From positions 491,116-555,115 of the forward strand of contig CAUYUJ010019860.1 of NCBI GenBank assembly GCA_963575745.1: 64,000 nt of DNA, given 5' to 3'. Source of the DNA: Prorocentrum cordatum. Taxonomy: Eukaryota > Sar > Dinophyceae > Prorocentrales > Prorocentraceae. Positions 51,589 to 60,507 of the stretch are shown piece by piece; the first letter of the stretch is position 1, and each line of letters opens with the position of its first letter. The position numbers were made by a program, and so were the translations under genes. The notes below the pieces were generated by a model. That model was not told the DNA's origin, did not search any database, and saw only the letters and a program-made list of their open reading frames with translations.

Positions 51589-52230
51589 GGTGGAGCCTGA
51601 ACTCCTCCTCGGTGGGGTTCTGGTTTCTGAGGTCGCGGAGGGCCCGCTGGACGATCAGTCGGATGCCGTCCCACCAGTCCCAGTGGAGCTCCTCCCAGAT
51701 CGCGAAGAGGTCCCCCTCCGTCCACTGGTTGGGGCCATCGAGGTTGAGCTGCACCAGCTTCCTCAAGGCGCCCCGCCTCCCCCTCTCGTGGTCTTGGCCG
51801 TAGAACAGGCAGAAGGTGGTGATGCTCCGGTGGGCCTGGTCGGTCCAGACGGCGAGGATCTCGGTCCAGGCGGGACGCTTCTCCATGTAGGCGGGGTCCG
51901 AGTGTGGGATGAACCGTTCGAACTCCTCCCGAGTGGTCCGCGGGAAATCCGATGCTCCCAGGGACCACTTGGCCATCCGTTCCAGGTCGCGGCCCCCCCA
52001 GAAGCCCCCCGCGATGGCGTAGGCAATCCGGTTCACGACCAGGACGGGGCAGCCTCCCTCGTGCATGATCATCCAGCGTCCGTCTCCTCCCCTCCGGGCG
52101 GCGTCGCCAGCCCCCTTCCGACGAGGCCCGGGCAAAGGGCGACGTAGAAGGCGTTGAACCCACGGGCGGTGTAGACCGCCAGCCGGCACTCCGTCTTCCT
52201 GAGGTAGCCCCCCTGAGATCCTGCGTCTTG
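51491..52230 (-). pseudogene. Element B middle segment
   Basis: Minus-strand frame with MIMHEGGCPVLVVNRIAYAI, FWGGRDLERMAKWSLGASDF, YMEKRPAWTEILAVWTDQAH and NLDGPNQWTEGDLFAIWEEL, then RNQNPTEEEFRLHL before a frame change. The sequence is Trp-rich and protein-like, but I recognise no family. Upstream it meets a non-coding insertion-like stretch (52.23-52.56 kb). Confidence 0.4.
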
Positions 52231-52565
52231 ATGTTTTCAAGACGTCCTGAAACGCCTTGAAAAAACAGAAATCTATCTCGATATCAAGACGTTTGAAACA
52301 AATCAAGACACTGCCATCGGAAGCACAGCGCGGCAACGAGCGGTCGTGAAAACCAACGAGCGGCTTCAGATCCAACGAGCGGTCAGAGGAGGAGAGGGGA
52401 GGGAAGGAGGAGGAAAAGGAGGACGAGGCGAGGGAACGGAGGGGAAAGGAGAAGGCAGAGGAAGAGGAAGAGTAGGAGGAGGACGAGGAGGAGGATCCTC
52501 CTCCTCCTCCTCCTCCTCCTCCTCCTCCCCCTCCTCCTCGTCCTGGAACTCCCCATGGGGCCACG
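52231..52565. repeat. AT-rich joint and GGA/CTC tract inside element B
   Basis: A stretch with ATCAAGAC/GTCTTGA repeats (52220-52310), then GAGCGG repeats, then a purine tract (52385-52495) meeting a CTC tract at 52496-52540. It breaks the coding region and has lower GC than the rest of element B, so it may be a later insertion. Confidence 0.5.
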
Positions 52566-53373
52566 GAACGCGTCTGGCGGCGGGTCGGGCGGGCGGGGCG
52601 GCTCTCAGGGCAGGGGGCCCTCCTCTCGGAGTCGTCGGCCTCCATGCGCTGGGAGAGGTTGAGGTGCTGAACCAAGAGGCGGGTGTTCGGGTCAGTGAAA
52701 ATCCCCGCCTGCCCTTCCCCCCCTGCCCCGGCGCGTCCTGTGGCGCCCCTTGGCGGGGCGATCCCATGAGTGGCATCCCGCTGCGCAGCGGGCGGGAGGG
52801 GGTTCGAGCCGCCGGACGGCGCGGGGCGCGTGTCACGGTATTCCCCCTCGGGGAGGCTGGTGAAGATCCCCTCCATGACGCCCGGAGGTTGGAGGGCCTG
52901 CGCCGGTGAGGGCGGGGGGGTCTAGGCCCCTCCTGCCCCTTCTGGAGCAGGCGCTTCTCGCGGACGTGCCGCAAGAGCTTGCCGAGGGCGGCCTGCTCCC
53001 CCCGCTCCAGTGAGGCGGGGTTGCGGAGGGCGGTCGCCTCCAACTCCTCCGCGCACGGAGTGACCAGCGCCAGGCAGGTGTCCGGGTCCTCGCCGTAGTA
53101 GTCCTGGGCCGCCTCAAGTGCGGCCCCCACTCCAACGCCGTCCCGGATGGCGGAGAGGAGGGCCTCGAGGAGCCAGACCACCGCCGAGGGCTCCCCCGAC
53201 GGGTCGCGGGAGGCGCCTGTGGAGGGGGTCCCTCCCTCACGCGCCGGAGGGCGTGGTGAGCTTTCCCGGCGGGTGTTCCTCCCCCGTGGGGGGTACTCTT
53301 CCCCACCCGAGGATTGGCCGGGCTCCTCGTCCATCCGCCGGGCTCGGTCCAGCTCCCGGGAGTTCAGCAGCAA
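52566..53373 (-). pseudogene. Element B segment between the membrane ORF and the middle segment
   Basis: The frame starts MLLNSRELDRARRMDEEPGQ and carries a helical stretch VVWLLEALLSAIRDGVGVGA, then ALEAAQDYYGEDPDTCLALV and HVREKRLLQKGQEGPR. After a frame change near 52.87 kb it goes on as GIFTDPNTRLLVQHLNLSQR. Protein-like, family unknown. Confidence 0.4.
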
Positions 53374-53434
53374 TACTACCTCCTGGACCCCGCCTGCCCC
53401 TCCGAAGAGGGTCTTCCTCTGTCAGGGCGCTCCA

Positions 53435-55504
53435 TTAGTCGCTTCGACGAACCAGGCAGGGATCCCTCCCGGGGGGGGGGGGGGCCTGTCCCGGGCGACG
53501 GATCTGACCGATCGGGGCGGAGTAGCGAAGACCGAGGGCGGCGAGGCGGACCACCGCCTCACCCGGAGGGTGGCCTGCTGGCGGCTCCTCCCCTTCCCCC
53601 CGGAAGACAAGATAGTGCTCGGCCGGAGGCTGTTTCCCGCACCCCCGAAGGGCTTCCTCCTCGCGGCGAATGTGGCCCAGGAAGAGGCGGCCAACCGCAT
53701 CGCGCGGGTGGGTGATGGGAGGCAGCGGGGTTAGAGGGCCCGGAGGGGGGTCCTTCGAGGAGGCTGGCAGTCCCTCTCCCGGCCGCCCCTGGGGGGGGCC
53801 GGCGGACTGCGCCGCATGGGAGGCGCAGAGGAGCCCCCCCTCCACCTGCAGGGTCCCGATCTCGTCACACGAGGGGGGGCCCGCGAAGGCGCAGAGGAGG
53901 CGCTGGCGGGCAAGCCGGTACATGCGCTTGTGCCGAGCGCATAGGGGGGCCAGGACGCGCCCGCCCAGTCGCTCCCATCCGGCAACGTCCGACTGGGGTT
54001 CGTCCTCGACCAGAAGGGGGTGGACCCTTCGTCCGGGGGCTCCGGGCACGGGGCGCGGAGGCCGAGTGTGCCCAGGGTGCTTCCGGGTTGGCGCCAGCCC
54101 AAGCGGTCCCCACCACGCCCCGATGGTGGGCCCCTCGCTCTCCGACTCGAGCTGGCGATCCCGGGGCCTCCCCGCTCCGGCTGCCGCCCTCCCTTCGCGA
54201 CAGCACCACGCCCCCAGCAGGTCTATCCCGATGGCTCGGGACATGGAGCGGAGGAGTCGGTGGGCGCCACCAAGGGCGCGGCCGAGGAGGCAGGCGAGGC
54301 CCAGGAGGAAGCCCTGATAGGGAAGAGCCTTCTCCAGGTTCAGGACGAGCCCCTCCTCCACGCCGGTGTAGTGGTAGCTGACCGCCACAATGTCTGGGGG
54401 GATCACCGCTTCCCACTCCCGCGCCAGGTGGGCGGCGCGCTCCCGAGCGTTCTCCAGCCGCTGACGGAGGGAGGGATCCGCACAGTGCAGCACGGCACCG
54501 TAGAGGTACACCTGCCCTCCCTTCCGCGTCGCGGGCAGCGTGGAGCCCGGTTTCCGCTGCATCCGGACCATTCCCTCCTCGATGATGGCGAGCAGCTCAT
54601 GCGGGCGGCGGCTGGAGTGCCTCCCGCGGGCCCGGATCCAGTCCTGGAAGAACTTGTTGGGCGTGGTCCCGCCCGAGGCGGGCCCTCCCCACACCAGCCT
54701 CGAGTCCTTCAAGGGGTGCGGGCGTTCGTTCCTGCGCAGAGGGCCCTTGCCCCGTGAGAGTAGGGCCAGGGCATAGGCCAGGAGGGTGAGGAGGTCCAAG
54801 GCCACCAGGGCGGAGAGGAGGTAGAAGAAGACCAGGAGGTACTGGAGCCAGTGGGGGAACCCCTTCCAGCGGGCGCTCCCGAACATCACCAACCCTAACC
54901 ATGCCCCTCCTTGCAATAGGCCGCCCAGGAGGTGGTTCGGCCATCGCGGGAACGGGCCCTCTCCAGGGGGTTCACCAGGTGCCCCGGCATGCCGGCGCCG
55001 GCCGTGCGCCTCCGGGGCTCGGCGGGGCGCCCAGGCTGAGAGATGCGCGTCCAGCTGGGAGAGGGTCCGCCGGATACTCCAGGAATGATCATCTGGGGCC
55101 CTCCCCTCCGCCAGCTGGGAGAAGGTCCGCTGGATACTCCAGGAATGATCATCTGGAGTCCTCCCCTCCGTCCGATTGCCCCCCTCCTCCCCTCCTCCAG
55201 CCGGGAACTCCGACGAGGAAGGCGCGGGGGGAAAGTCTTCCACGGGCGAGGCCGCGGGGATGCGCCCAGCAGGGGGAGGCACGATGTAGCCCACAGGCTC
55301 CATGCAGACATCCTCCTCTACATGCTCTGGGGCGGGGTCGGTGCCGTCGGCGGGGACGAAGTCCACGGTCCCCGCCATCCCAACGGCAGCCCCAGTGGCC
55401 GCTCCAGCCACGGGAGCCGTGCGCCCTCCCGGAGGCAGGGCACCCAGCTCGGCCGCGGCGAGCAGTAGCAAGCAGGCGGGGTGGGATCCTCCCCTCCCCC
55501 TCAT
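53435..55504 (-). CDS. Element B first ORF: secreted/membrane-like protein (689 aa)
   Basis: The first ATG downstream of the LTR-like segment gives MRGRGGSHPACLLLLAAAEL, a plausible signal peptide. A Pro/Ala/Glu-rich region follows, then two tandem 60-bp repeats (55051-55110 and 55111-55170) encoding GRAPDDHSWSIRRTLSQL units. A strongly hydrophobic segment YLLVFFYLLSALVALDLLTL extends through LLAYALALL (about 54.78-54.87 kb). Beyond it lie SSRRPHELLAIIEEGMVRMQ, YLYGAVLHCADPSLRQRLEN and a Cys-containing C-terminal half. The frame is also open above the ATG through the terminal repeat, which I take as incidental. No known family. Confidence 0.5.
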   Translation of the reverse strand: MRGRGGSHPACLLLLAAAELGALPPGGRTAPVAGAATGAAVGMAGTVDFVPADGTDPAPEHVEEDVCMEPVGYIVPPPAGRIPAASPVEDFPPAPSSSEFPAGGGEEGGNRTEGRTPDDHSWSIQRTFSQLAEGRAPDDHSWSIRRTLSQLDAHLSAWAPRRAPEAHGRRRHAGAPGEPPGEGPFPRWPNHLLGGLLQGGAWLGLVMFGSARWKGFPHWLQYLLVFFYLLSALVALDLLTLLAYALALLSRGKGPLRRNERPHPLKDSRLVWGGPASGGTTPNKFFQDWIRARGRHSSRRPHELLAIIEEGMVRMQRKPGSTLPATRKGGQVYLYGAVLHCADPSLRQRLENARERAAHLAREWEAVIPPDIVAVSYHYTGVEEGLVLNLEKALPYQGFLLGLACLLGRALGGAHRLLRSMSRAIGIDLLGAWCCREGRAAAGAGRPRDRQLESESEGPTIGAWWGPLGLAPTRKHPGHTRPPRPVPGAPGRRVHPLLVEDEPQSDVAGWERLGGRVLAPLCARHKRMYRLARQRLLCAFAGPPSCDEIGTLQVEGGLLCASHAAQSAGPPQGRPGEGLPASSKDPPPGPLTPLPPITHPRDAVGRLFLGHIRREEEALRGCGKQPPAEHYLVFRGEGEEPPAGHPPGEAVVRLAALGLRYSAPIGQIRRPGQAPPPPGRDPCLVRRSD

Positions 55505-55535
55505 GATGAGATTAGGGGCCAGGGGCCCCTCCCGT

Positions 55536-55656
55536 AAAAGCACAGCTCGAAACACAGACGGCTGCGGAAGAGGGGAAAGGGAAAAAGGGGAGGGAGCCAG
55601 AGCACTGCGGCCTAGGGGGGAATAAAACCGTTTAGGCATAGCCAAACGAGACCATA
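55536..55656 (-). repeat. LTR-like segment at the 5' side of element B
   Basis: These 121 bp match 22465-22585 of element A at nearly all positions (AAAGCACAGCTCGA ... AACGAGACCATAT). On minus it opens with ATATGGTCTCG, and CGTTTGGCTATGCCTAAACG can form a hairpin. It is 5' of the B coding region and the A copy is 3' of the A coding region, as expected for the two ends of an LTR family. Confidence 0.65.
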
Positions 55657-55670
55657 TCGATAGCGATAGT

Positions 55671-55689
55671 GTGCCTCGCGGTGAGGCAC
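55671..55689. other. 7-bp perfect hairpin
   Basis: GTGCCTC, GCGGT, GAGGCAC: a perfect 7-bp stem with a 5-base loop, between the LTR-like segment and the leader-like sequence. Function unknown. Confidence 0.6.
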
Positions 55690-55712
55690 AGTCAAATCTA
55701 CGCGGCCAGCCG

Positions 55713-55733
55713 CTTGAGCCAAGACGGCCGCGG
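55713..55733 (-). other. Spliced-leader-like sequence upstream of element B
   Basis: It is the complement of DinoSL at 17 of 21 positions without gaps (CTTGAGCCAA, G, A, CGGCC, GCGG). It lies ~57 bp upstream of the LTR-like segment of element B in the right orientation. It also resembles the dispersed CCAAGACGGCC repeats, so the origin is not certain. Confidence 0.5.
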
Positions 55734-55782
55734 GCGCACGCTCGCTTCCGCCCCTTACGTCCCCCAGCTCGCTTTAGCGTAA

Positions 55783-55863
55783 CATGTCGTGGCTTAGTGG
55801 AGAGGCTCTTTGCCTCGTGACGTTCGGGGAAAATGCAAGGTGGAGTTCGGGTCTCCAAATTAC
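55783..55863 (+). repeat. tRNA-like SINE head (A and B boxes)
   Basis: TGGCTTAGTGG at 55790-55800 fits the pol III A box. TGGAG-TTCGGGT-CTCCA at 55841-55857 forms a perfect T-arm with a B-box-like loop, 51 bp further on, a spacing that fits a tRNA with a long variable arm. The acceptor and anticodon stems do not pair, so this is not a working tRNA. A tRNA-derived SINE or relic is the best reading. Confidence 0.5.
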
Positions 55864-57864
55864 AACGGCACAGAAAACAAAGACACACGAACAAACAGAA
55901 AGCTGGAGGTATGCCAAGGTTACTTAAGGCAGTACCGACCAGTGTGTAGTGGATGCGAGTTCAAGGCGTTGCACCCACACCTCAAAACCATGGTGGCAGT
56001 GCTGGTGCCGCCAAGACTTCAGCATTGCATAACGATGTACAAGGGTGATGTGGCTATGCTCGACGCGGGGACTACTTTACTCAAAACATTGGAGGCACTT
56101 AGTATCGACGAATGGGGCGTGGAGTTAGGGGGCCGAGCGTTTGCGCTTGGGTTCGAAATCCATGTGGCCAGACTCAAAAGGGATACTGCTGCAGCTATTA
56201 CACCCTGGCCCCCACGCTAGTGGACTCGATGACAGAAAACAACATGTTGTTCCTTGTTACCATACATGTCAAACATAGCGGTGTAACTACAGATGGTGCC
56301 ACACATGTTGTTCCCTGCAAATGAACTCGACAGCAGAACCAAAATACACGACGCCCGACCAACAGCAGATCCGCTGCCCCTCATGGGGGCATCACCGCAC
56401 CCATTGCATCCAAGGGTTGAACTGCGACGGTGACTTAAAGTAGCCGGCCGGTTAGACGTCACCCCTATCGGTGAGGAGGAAGAGGCGAAGGAGGAGAACA
56501 CGGAGAAATAAGGCGTTGGAGTTGCGCGTGCATCCCCCCATGGTGCGCCCGACCATTTATATAATGGGGCCCCGAAGCACGACAATCAAAGAGAAGCCAT
56601 ACTCCTGACAGTATATATCATCTAGGACCTCGTGCAAGGTACAAGCGATATTAAAAACGCCCTGAGATCTATCACGCAGAGGGGGGGAACCAGAGGAGGG
56701 GAAGGGGGCACAAGCGTGCGGGTATTGCAAAACACTAGATTCGTACTGCTTCGATGACTCAACAAAGTTTCTGGAGCATGACACATGGTTCAAGATGATG
56801 TGTGATTCCTCCGCGGCCAGTTTCAAAGGAGTGCCGTTGCGTAGCTCGTCCATGGAGGTACGCGCTCACTATTTGGAAAGTGAGGGATGAGTGGGGATGG
56901 ATACGTACACATGGGGGTGATGAGTGACGATAGGGATGGCGAGGGAGGGGGTGAGGACTCGGGGGGATGATGCACAACGATATCGCTGAGTAGGTAAAAG
57001 GTTTTCAGAAGGAGGGTTGAGGACGAGGTGGAATGATGGTTGAGCGTTTCGAGGATAAGGGAGGACGGCTGGGGAATAGAGTTAGGGAGAAGGGTAGATG
57101 AAGGGGGTTGACGCGGATGCCTGATGAAGAGGAACATCGGATGCTTGAGAAAGATACGATTGAGTCATAATAGAAGTGACAAGGGGCAGAATCATGAATG
57201 AAATGGGTGGTTGATGAAAAGGATTTGGGAAGGCTGACGAGCGTTGAGAACAAGGTTTGGTGACGATGCTGAAGCTGAGGGGGACGGGGGGAATCGCGAG
57301 GACTAACGACATGGATCGTGAACTTGGGACGGCAATAAAGCATACTTTAAATTAGCTATGGAGGATGTGGGCGCACGAATAAGCTATGGAAGATGAAGGC
57401 GCGTCTAAGGAGGATGAAGATGATGATGGCGAGGGTGGCGCTCATGATGTCGACGGATGAACATGGCAGCGTCTCGCGTTCGTGCCACTATTATCTGCGC
57501 GTTGCGTTGTGTGGTTACGCACGCACGCGCGACACGTCATCGTTACGATCGTAGCATGGGCGCGACACACGTAGGCTCAAGCGAACCCCAACGTGCACAC
57601 CATAATTCAACTGGCCCGTCACGCAGCACGTAGTCGTTCGCATGCCTGCACGTGGGCGCACCCTGTGCCCCACCCGAAGTACATGCGCACTGGGCCTCTA
57701 TGGGGCCGTTTGCGAAGCTTGTTCTGCGTGGTTTGAGCCTTTGTTGGTGGACGAGAGAGCTCTTTGATGCACATGGACCACCTTTTAACTTAGGATCGTG
57801 CTCCCTCGGCATTAAGACGCCCAAGATGGCCTCCAAGATGCCTCCAAGACGGCCAAGATGCCTC
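55864..57864. other. Intergenic region without supported genes
   Basis: Several frames are open, but none has a recognisable domain. GATGA/GGATGA purine-rich sequence dominates 56.87-57.47 kb. 57815-57870 is a short array of CCAAGATGCCTCC units that marks the left border of the LINE fragment. Confidence 0.5.
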
Positions 57865-58509
57865 CTTCTGCCCCTGCTGCGACGAGCCGTGCGACCGGCA
57901 CGGGCGACACGCGGGCTTGTGCGCGGGCGCGCGGGATCGGGTTTGTCGGCACAACGCTGCGCGCAACTTGGTCGGGCGATTCGCCGCTGCAGCTGGCTGC
58001 AACCCAGAACTGCCGCCACGCCTGGACGACGACCGCGCCATCGGGCGCCGTCCCGCTGACGTGTACATCCCAAGCTGGCACCTAGGTACGCCTGCCGCTT
58101 TCGATTTCGCGGTTTCGTCACCGCATCGGCAGACTGCCCGGGGCTTGGCTTTCCAAGTGGTTGGTGGCGCCGCTGGGGCGTACGAGGTGGTCAAGCGCAC
58201 CCACCTCGGCACAGAGGCTCTCTGCAGACGACAGGGGTTGCTCTTCATCCCCTTGGTCGCAGAGCCAACGGGCGGTTGAGGCCCGACGGGGGCCGAGACG
58301 CTCCGTCTCCTGGCGAGGGCCAGCGACGCACGCCTGGGCGAGGAGCCAGGAAAACTGGGGCGACGCGCCTGTTCCCACAGCTGTCGGTGGCCATCCGGAG
58401 GGCCTCCGCCCGCGCCATCCTCCGACGGCAGGTGGAGGAGGCCCCTGCTTCGGGAGCAGTCGCAGCGGCCAGCGATGTTCTGGCTGAGGAGGATGAGGGC
58501 TTAGCGTAG
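57865..58509 (+). pseudogene. 5'-truncated LINE-type retrotransposon, ORF C-terminus
   Basis: The frame opens with a zinc-binding motif CPCCDEPCDRHGRHAGLC, then RDRVCRHNAARNLVGRF, RRPADVYIPSWHLGTPAAFD and AYEVVKRTHLGTEALCRRQG, then LLFIPLVAEPTGG. This Cys/His block followed by RPADV and a YE..K..H..T..C segment is what I know from the ends of dinoflagellate non-LTR retrotransposon ORFs. A TGA at 58276-58278 stands where Trp is expected (GG-W-G). After a one-base shift near 58360 the frame closes ...SAVAEEDEGLA-like at 58509. The reverse transcriptase part is missing, a typical 5' truncation. Confidence 0.6.
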
Positions 58510-60092
58510 GCCGCTCCCTTTCCTCCTTACCCCTCCCCCCTCCTGGCCAGGCTGCTCAGTGGGGCTGGCAATTTTCGTCTTGCGCTGACGCTGAGGTGTG
58601 CTTCTCGGCCCGCCTTCTTTCTTGCCTTGGCCCCGGCCCCGGCCACCTCTCCTCTCCCCTTCTTCTCTCCTTCTCCGTGTCCTCCCTGTGCCCTCGTGTT
58701 TCCTTGCCCTTGTGCGTTGTGCTTTCCTTCTCTTTTCTGCTTGGCTCCCCCTCCTCTCCGTCCGTCCGTCTGTCGGCCCGGTCTGTCCTTTCCCGTCGTC
58801 CTCCTTCCCTCTCCTCCTCCTCTTCTCGCTCCACGGTTCCTCGCCCCCTTGCCCGTTTCTGCCCCTTGCCTGGCCCACATTTCTGTGTCGGCCCGTCCCA
58901 ATGTCCAAATAAGAGCCGCGGCGCCCCGCACTGCAACGCTGGCGAATAGCCCGGCGTGGACAGCAGCTCACTGCAGACATCGCGAGGAACTGGAGACGTG
59001 GCCATGTCCGCCATGTACAGATCAGATTGCGTCCCGGCATCCAGCCTTGGGGGCAGCACATTTTTTCCAAAGTACCCCTCCTCCCAGGGCGACAATTTTC
59101 TGCAGAAGCCTCCCACGCATGATTCTTTTCGAAGCCCTCCAAGACGGCGAAAATGGCCCCAAGATGCACCCAAGACGGCCCCAGATGGCCTGAAGATGGC
59201 CTTAGACTGCCCAAAAGGCACGCCAGAGGCCTCCAAGACAGCCCAAGACCCCTCCAAAACGTTCTTCAGGAGGCCCGACAGCTCGGAAACCACCTGGTCC
59301 GATAGCTCGCCCGACTCCGTGCTCCCCGAAGGCTTTCGAAACCCACTCGGGGCACGCGTGGCCCGATTGCTTGGCCAAGCTGAAACCAAACTTTCGACGG
59401 CCACGCAGGCGCTTCCAACAAGGCAGGGGGCGGCGGTGATTCGCCGTAGGCGTCTTCGATACAAGCTCATGTCCAGGGAGGTCGGCTTCCCGACGCGGAT
59501 GCGATGTAAATAACAAGTCCCAGACACCGGAGCGCCGGCCTGCCGGCGGCGGCGCCCGATCTGGCAGGTACCATCTGGTTCGGGCGGGTGCAGCAGCGTC
59601 GAGGCCCGCAGGGGCACGCGATGGCGGGCCGATGCGTGCACCTGGCGGCTCTGCGCCAGGGGCGGCGCGTTCGCTTCCTGGCATCCACCAGGGACGGCGT
59701 GGGCGAAGGGGAGGGGGGGCAGGGCGCGGCGCCCGATCTCCTCGGCACGTGTGGTCCCACTTCGGGGTGAGGTGGCCGTTCCAATCCACGCGGGTCACTG
59801 CGATCTCCCTCTCCTGCGCCGCGCCGGGGCTTCAGCGGCGGGTCGGCCCCTCCCCCCCCAGGATGTCGACATCCAGCGCCGAGGAAGAGGAGGAGGGCGA
59901 GGAGGAGGAGGAGGAGGAGGGAGGGCAATTATGTTACAGGGAAGACAAAGCAGGGGGATTAAAGGGCAGAGGGGTGAAACATGGAGGGGGGACGAGAGCG
60001 GGGAGGGCGAGAAGCGCGATGATGAAAATATTGAAGAGGAAGCGGTCGGAGGGAGGCGGTGGAAGAAAAGGAGGAGGAGGAGGAGGAGGAAG
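58510..60092. other. Pyrimidine-rich and CCAAGATGG repeat region
   Basis: 58.51-58.88 kb is C/T-rich. 59.10-59.26 kb holds degenerate 11-bp CCAAGATGGCC-type repeats. 59.88-59.93 and 60.06-60.09 kb are GGA tracts. Open frames on both strands are repetitive and not accepted as genes. Confidence 0.55.
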
Positions 60093-60250
60093 ATTCTCCC
60101 GCTCGCGCGCTAGCGAGCTGTCTCCGTGCGCGGCCGCGGCGTGCGCGCGCGGGGCGGCCCAAAATGGGCAGGCCCGTCCCGCGCGCTCAAGCCGGGGCGC
60201 CGCGCGTCAGACGGTGGAGTCCGTCTGGTCGCCGATGTCGGCGAGGCAGC
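60093..60250. repeat. 158-bp direct repeat, copy 1
   Basis: Identical over 158 bp to 60339-60496, offset 246 bp. It begins ATTCTCCCGCTCGCGCG and ends GGCGAGGCAGC, and contains the palindrome-like GCTCGCGCGCTAGCGAGC. Confidence 0.95.
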
Positions 60251-60338
60251 GCCCGTCAGCCTTAGAATGGGAGAGGAGGGAGGGGGGCAGAGAAGCTGCG
60301 GAGACAGCAGGAGCTTGCTCACAGAGAATAGAAGAAGC

Positions 60339-60496
60339 ATTCTCCCGCTCGCGCGCTAGCGAGCTGTCTCCGTGCGCGGCCGCGGCGTGCGCGCGCGGGG
60401 CGGCCCAAAATGGGCAGGCCCGTCCCGCGCGCTCAAGCCGGGGCGCCGCGCGTCAGACGGTGGAGTCCGTCTGGTCGCCGATGTCGGCGAGGCAGC
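60339..60496. repeat. 158-bp direct repeat, copy 2
   Basis: This is the second identical copy, ending 12 bp before the stop of the tyrosine-recombinase ORF. Perfect identity in otherwise decayed surroundings suggests a recent duplication or gene conversion. Confidence 0.95.
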
Positions 60497-60507
60497 CATA
60501 CCCGTGC

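Noticed and set aside
55783-55863. Functional tRNA gene
   Set aside because: A box and T-arm are good, but acceptor and anticodon stems cannot be formed.
55810-56220. 136-codon plus-strand frame after the tRNA-like head
   Set aside because: No ATG in a sensible context, starts inside the tRNA-like sequence, no domain.
58556-59641. 361-codon minus-strand frame
   Set aside because: Made of the degenerate CCAAGATGG repeats and a pyrimidine tract, giving a low-complexity Gly/Trp/Arg peptide.
60160-60185. GCCCAAAATGGGC inside the 158-bp repeat as a leader relic
   Set aside because: Only the palindromic centre resembles DinoSL; flanks do not match and no gene start follows.
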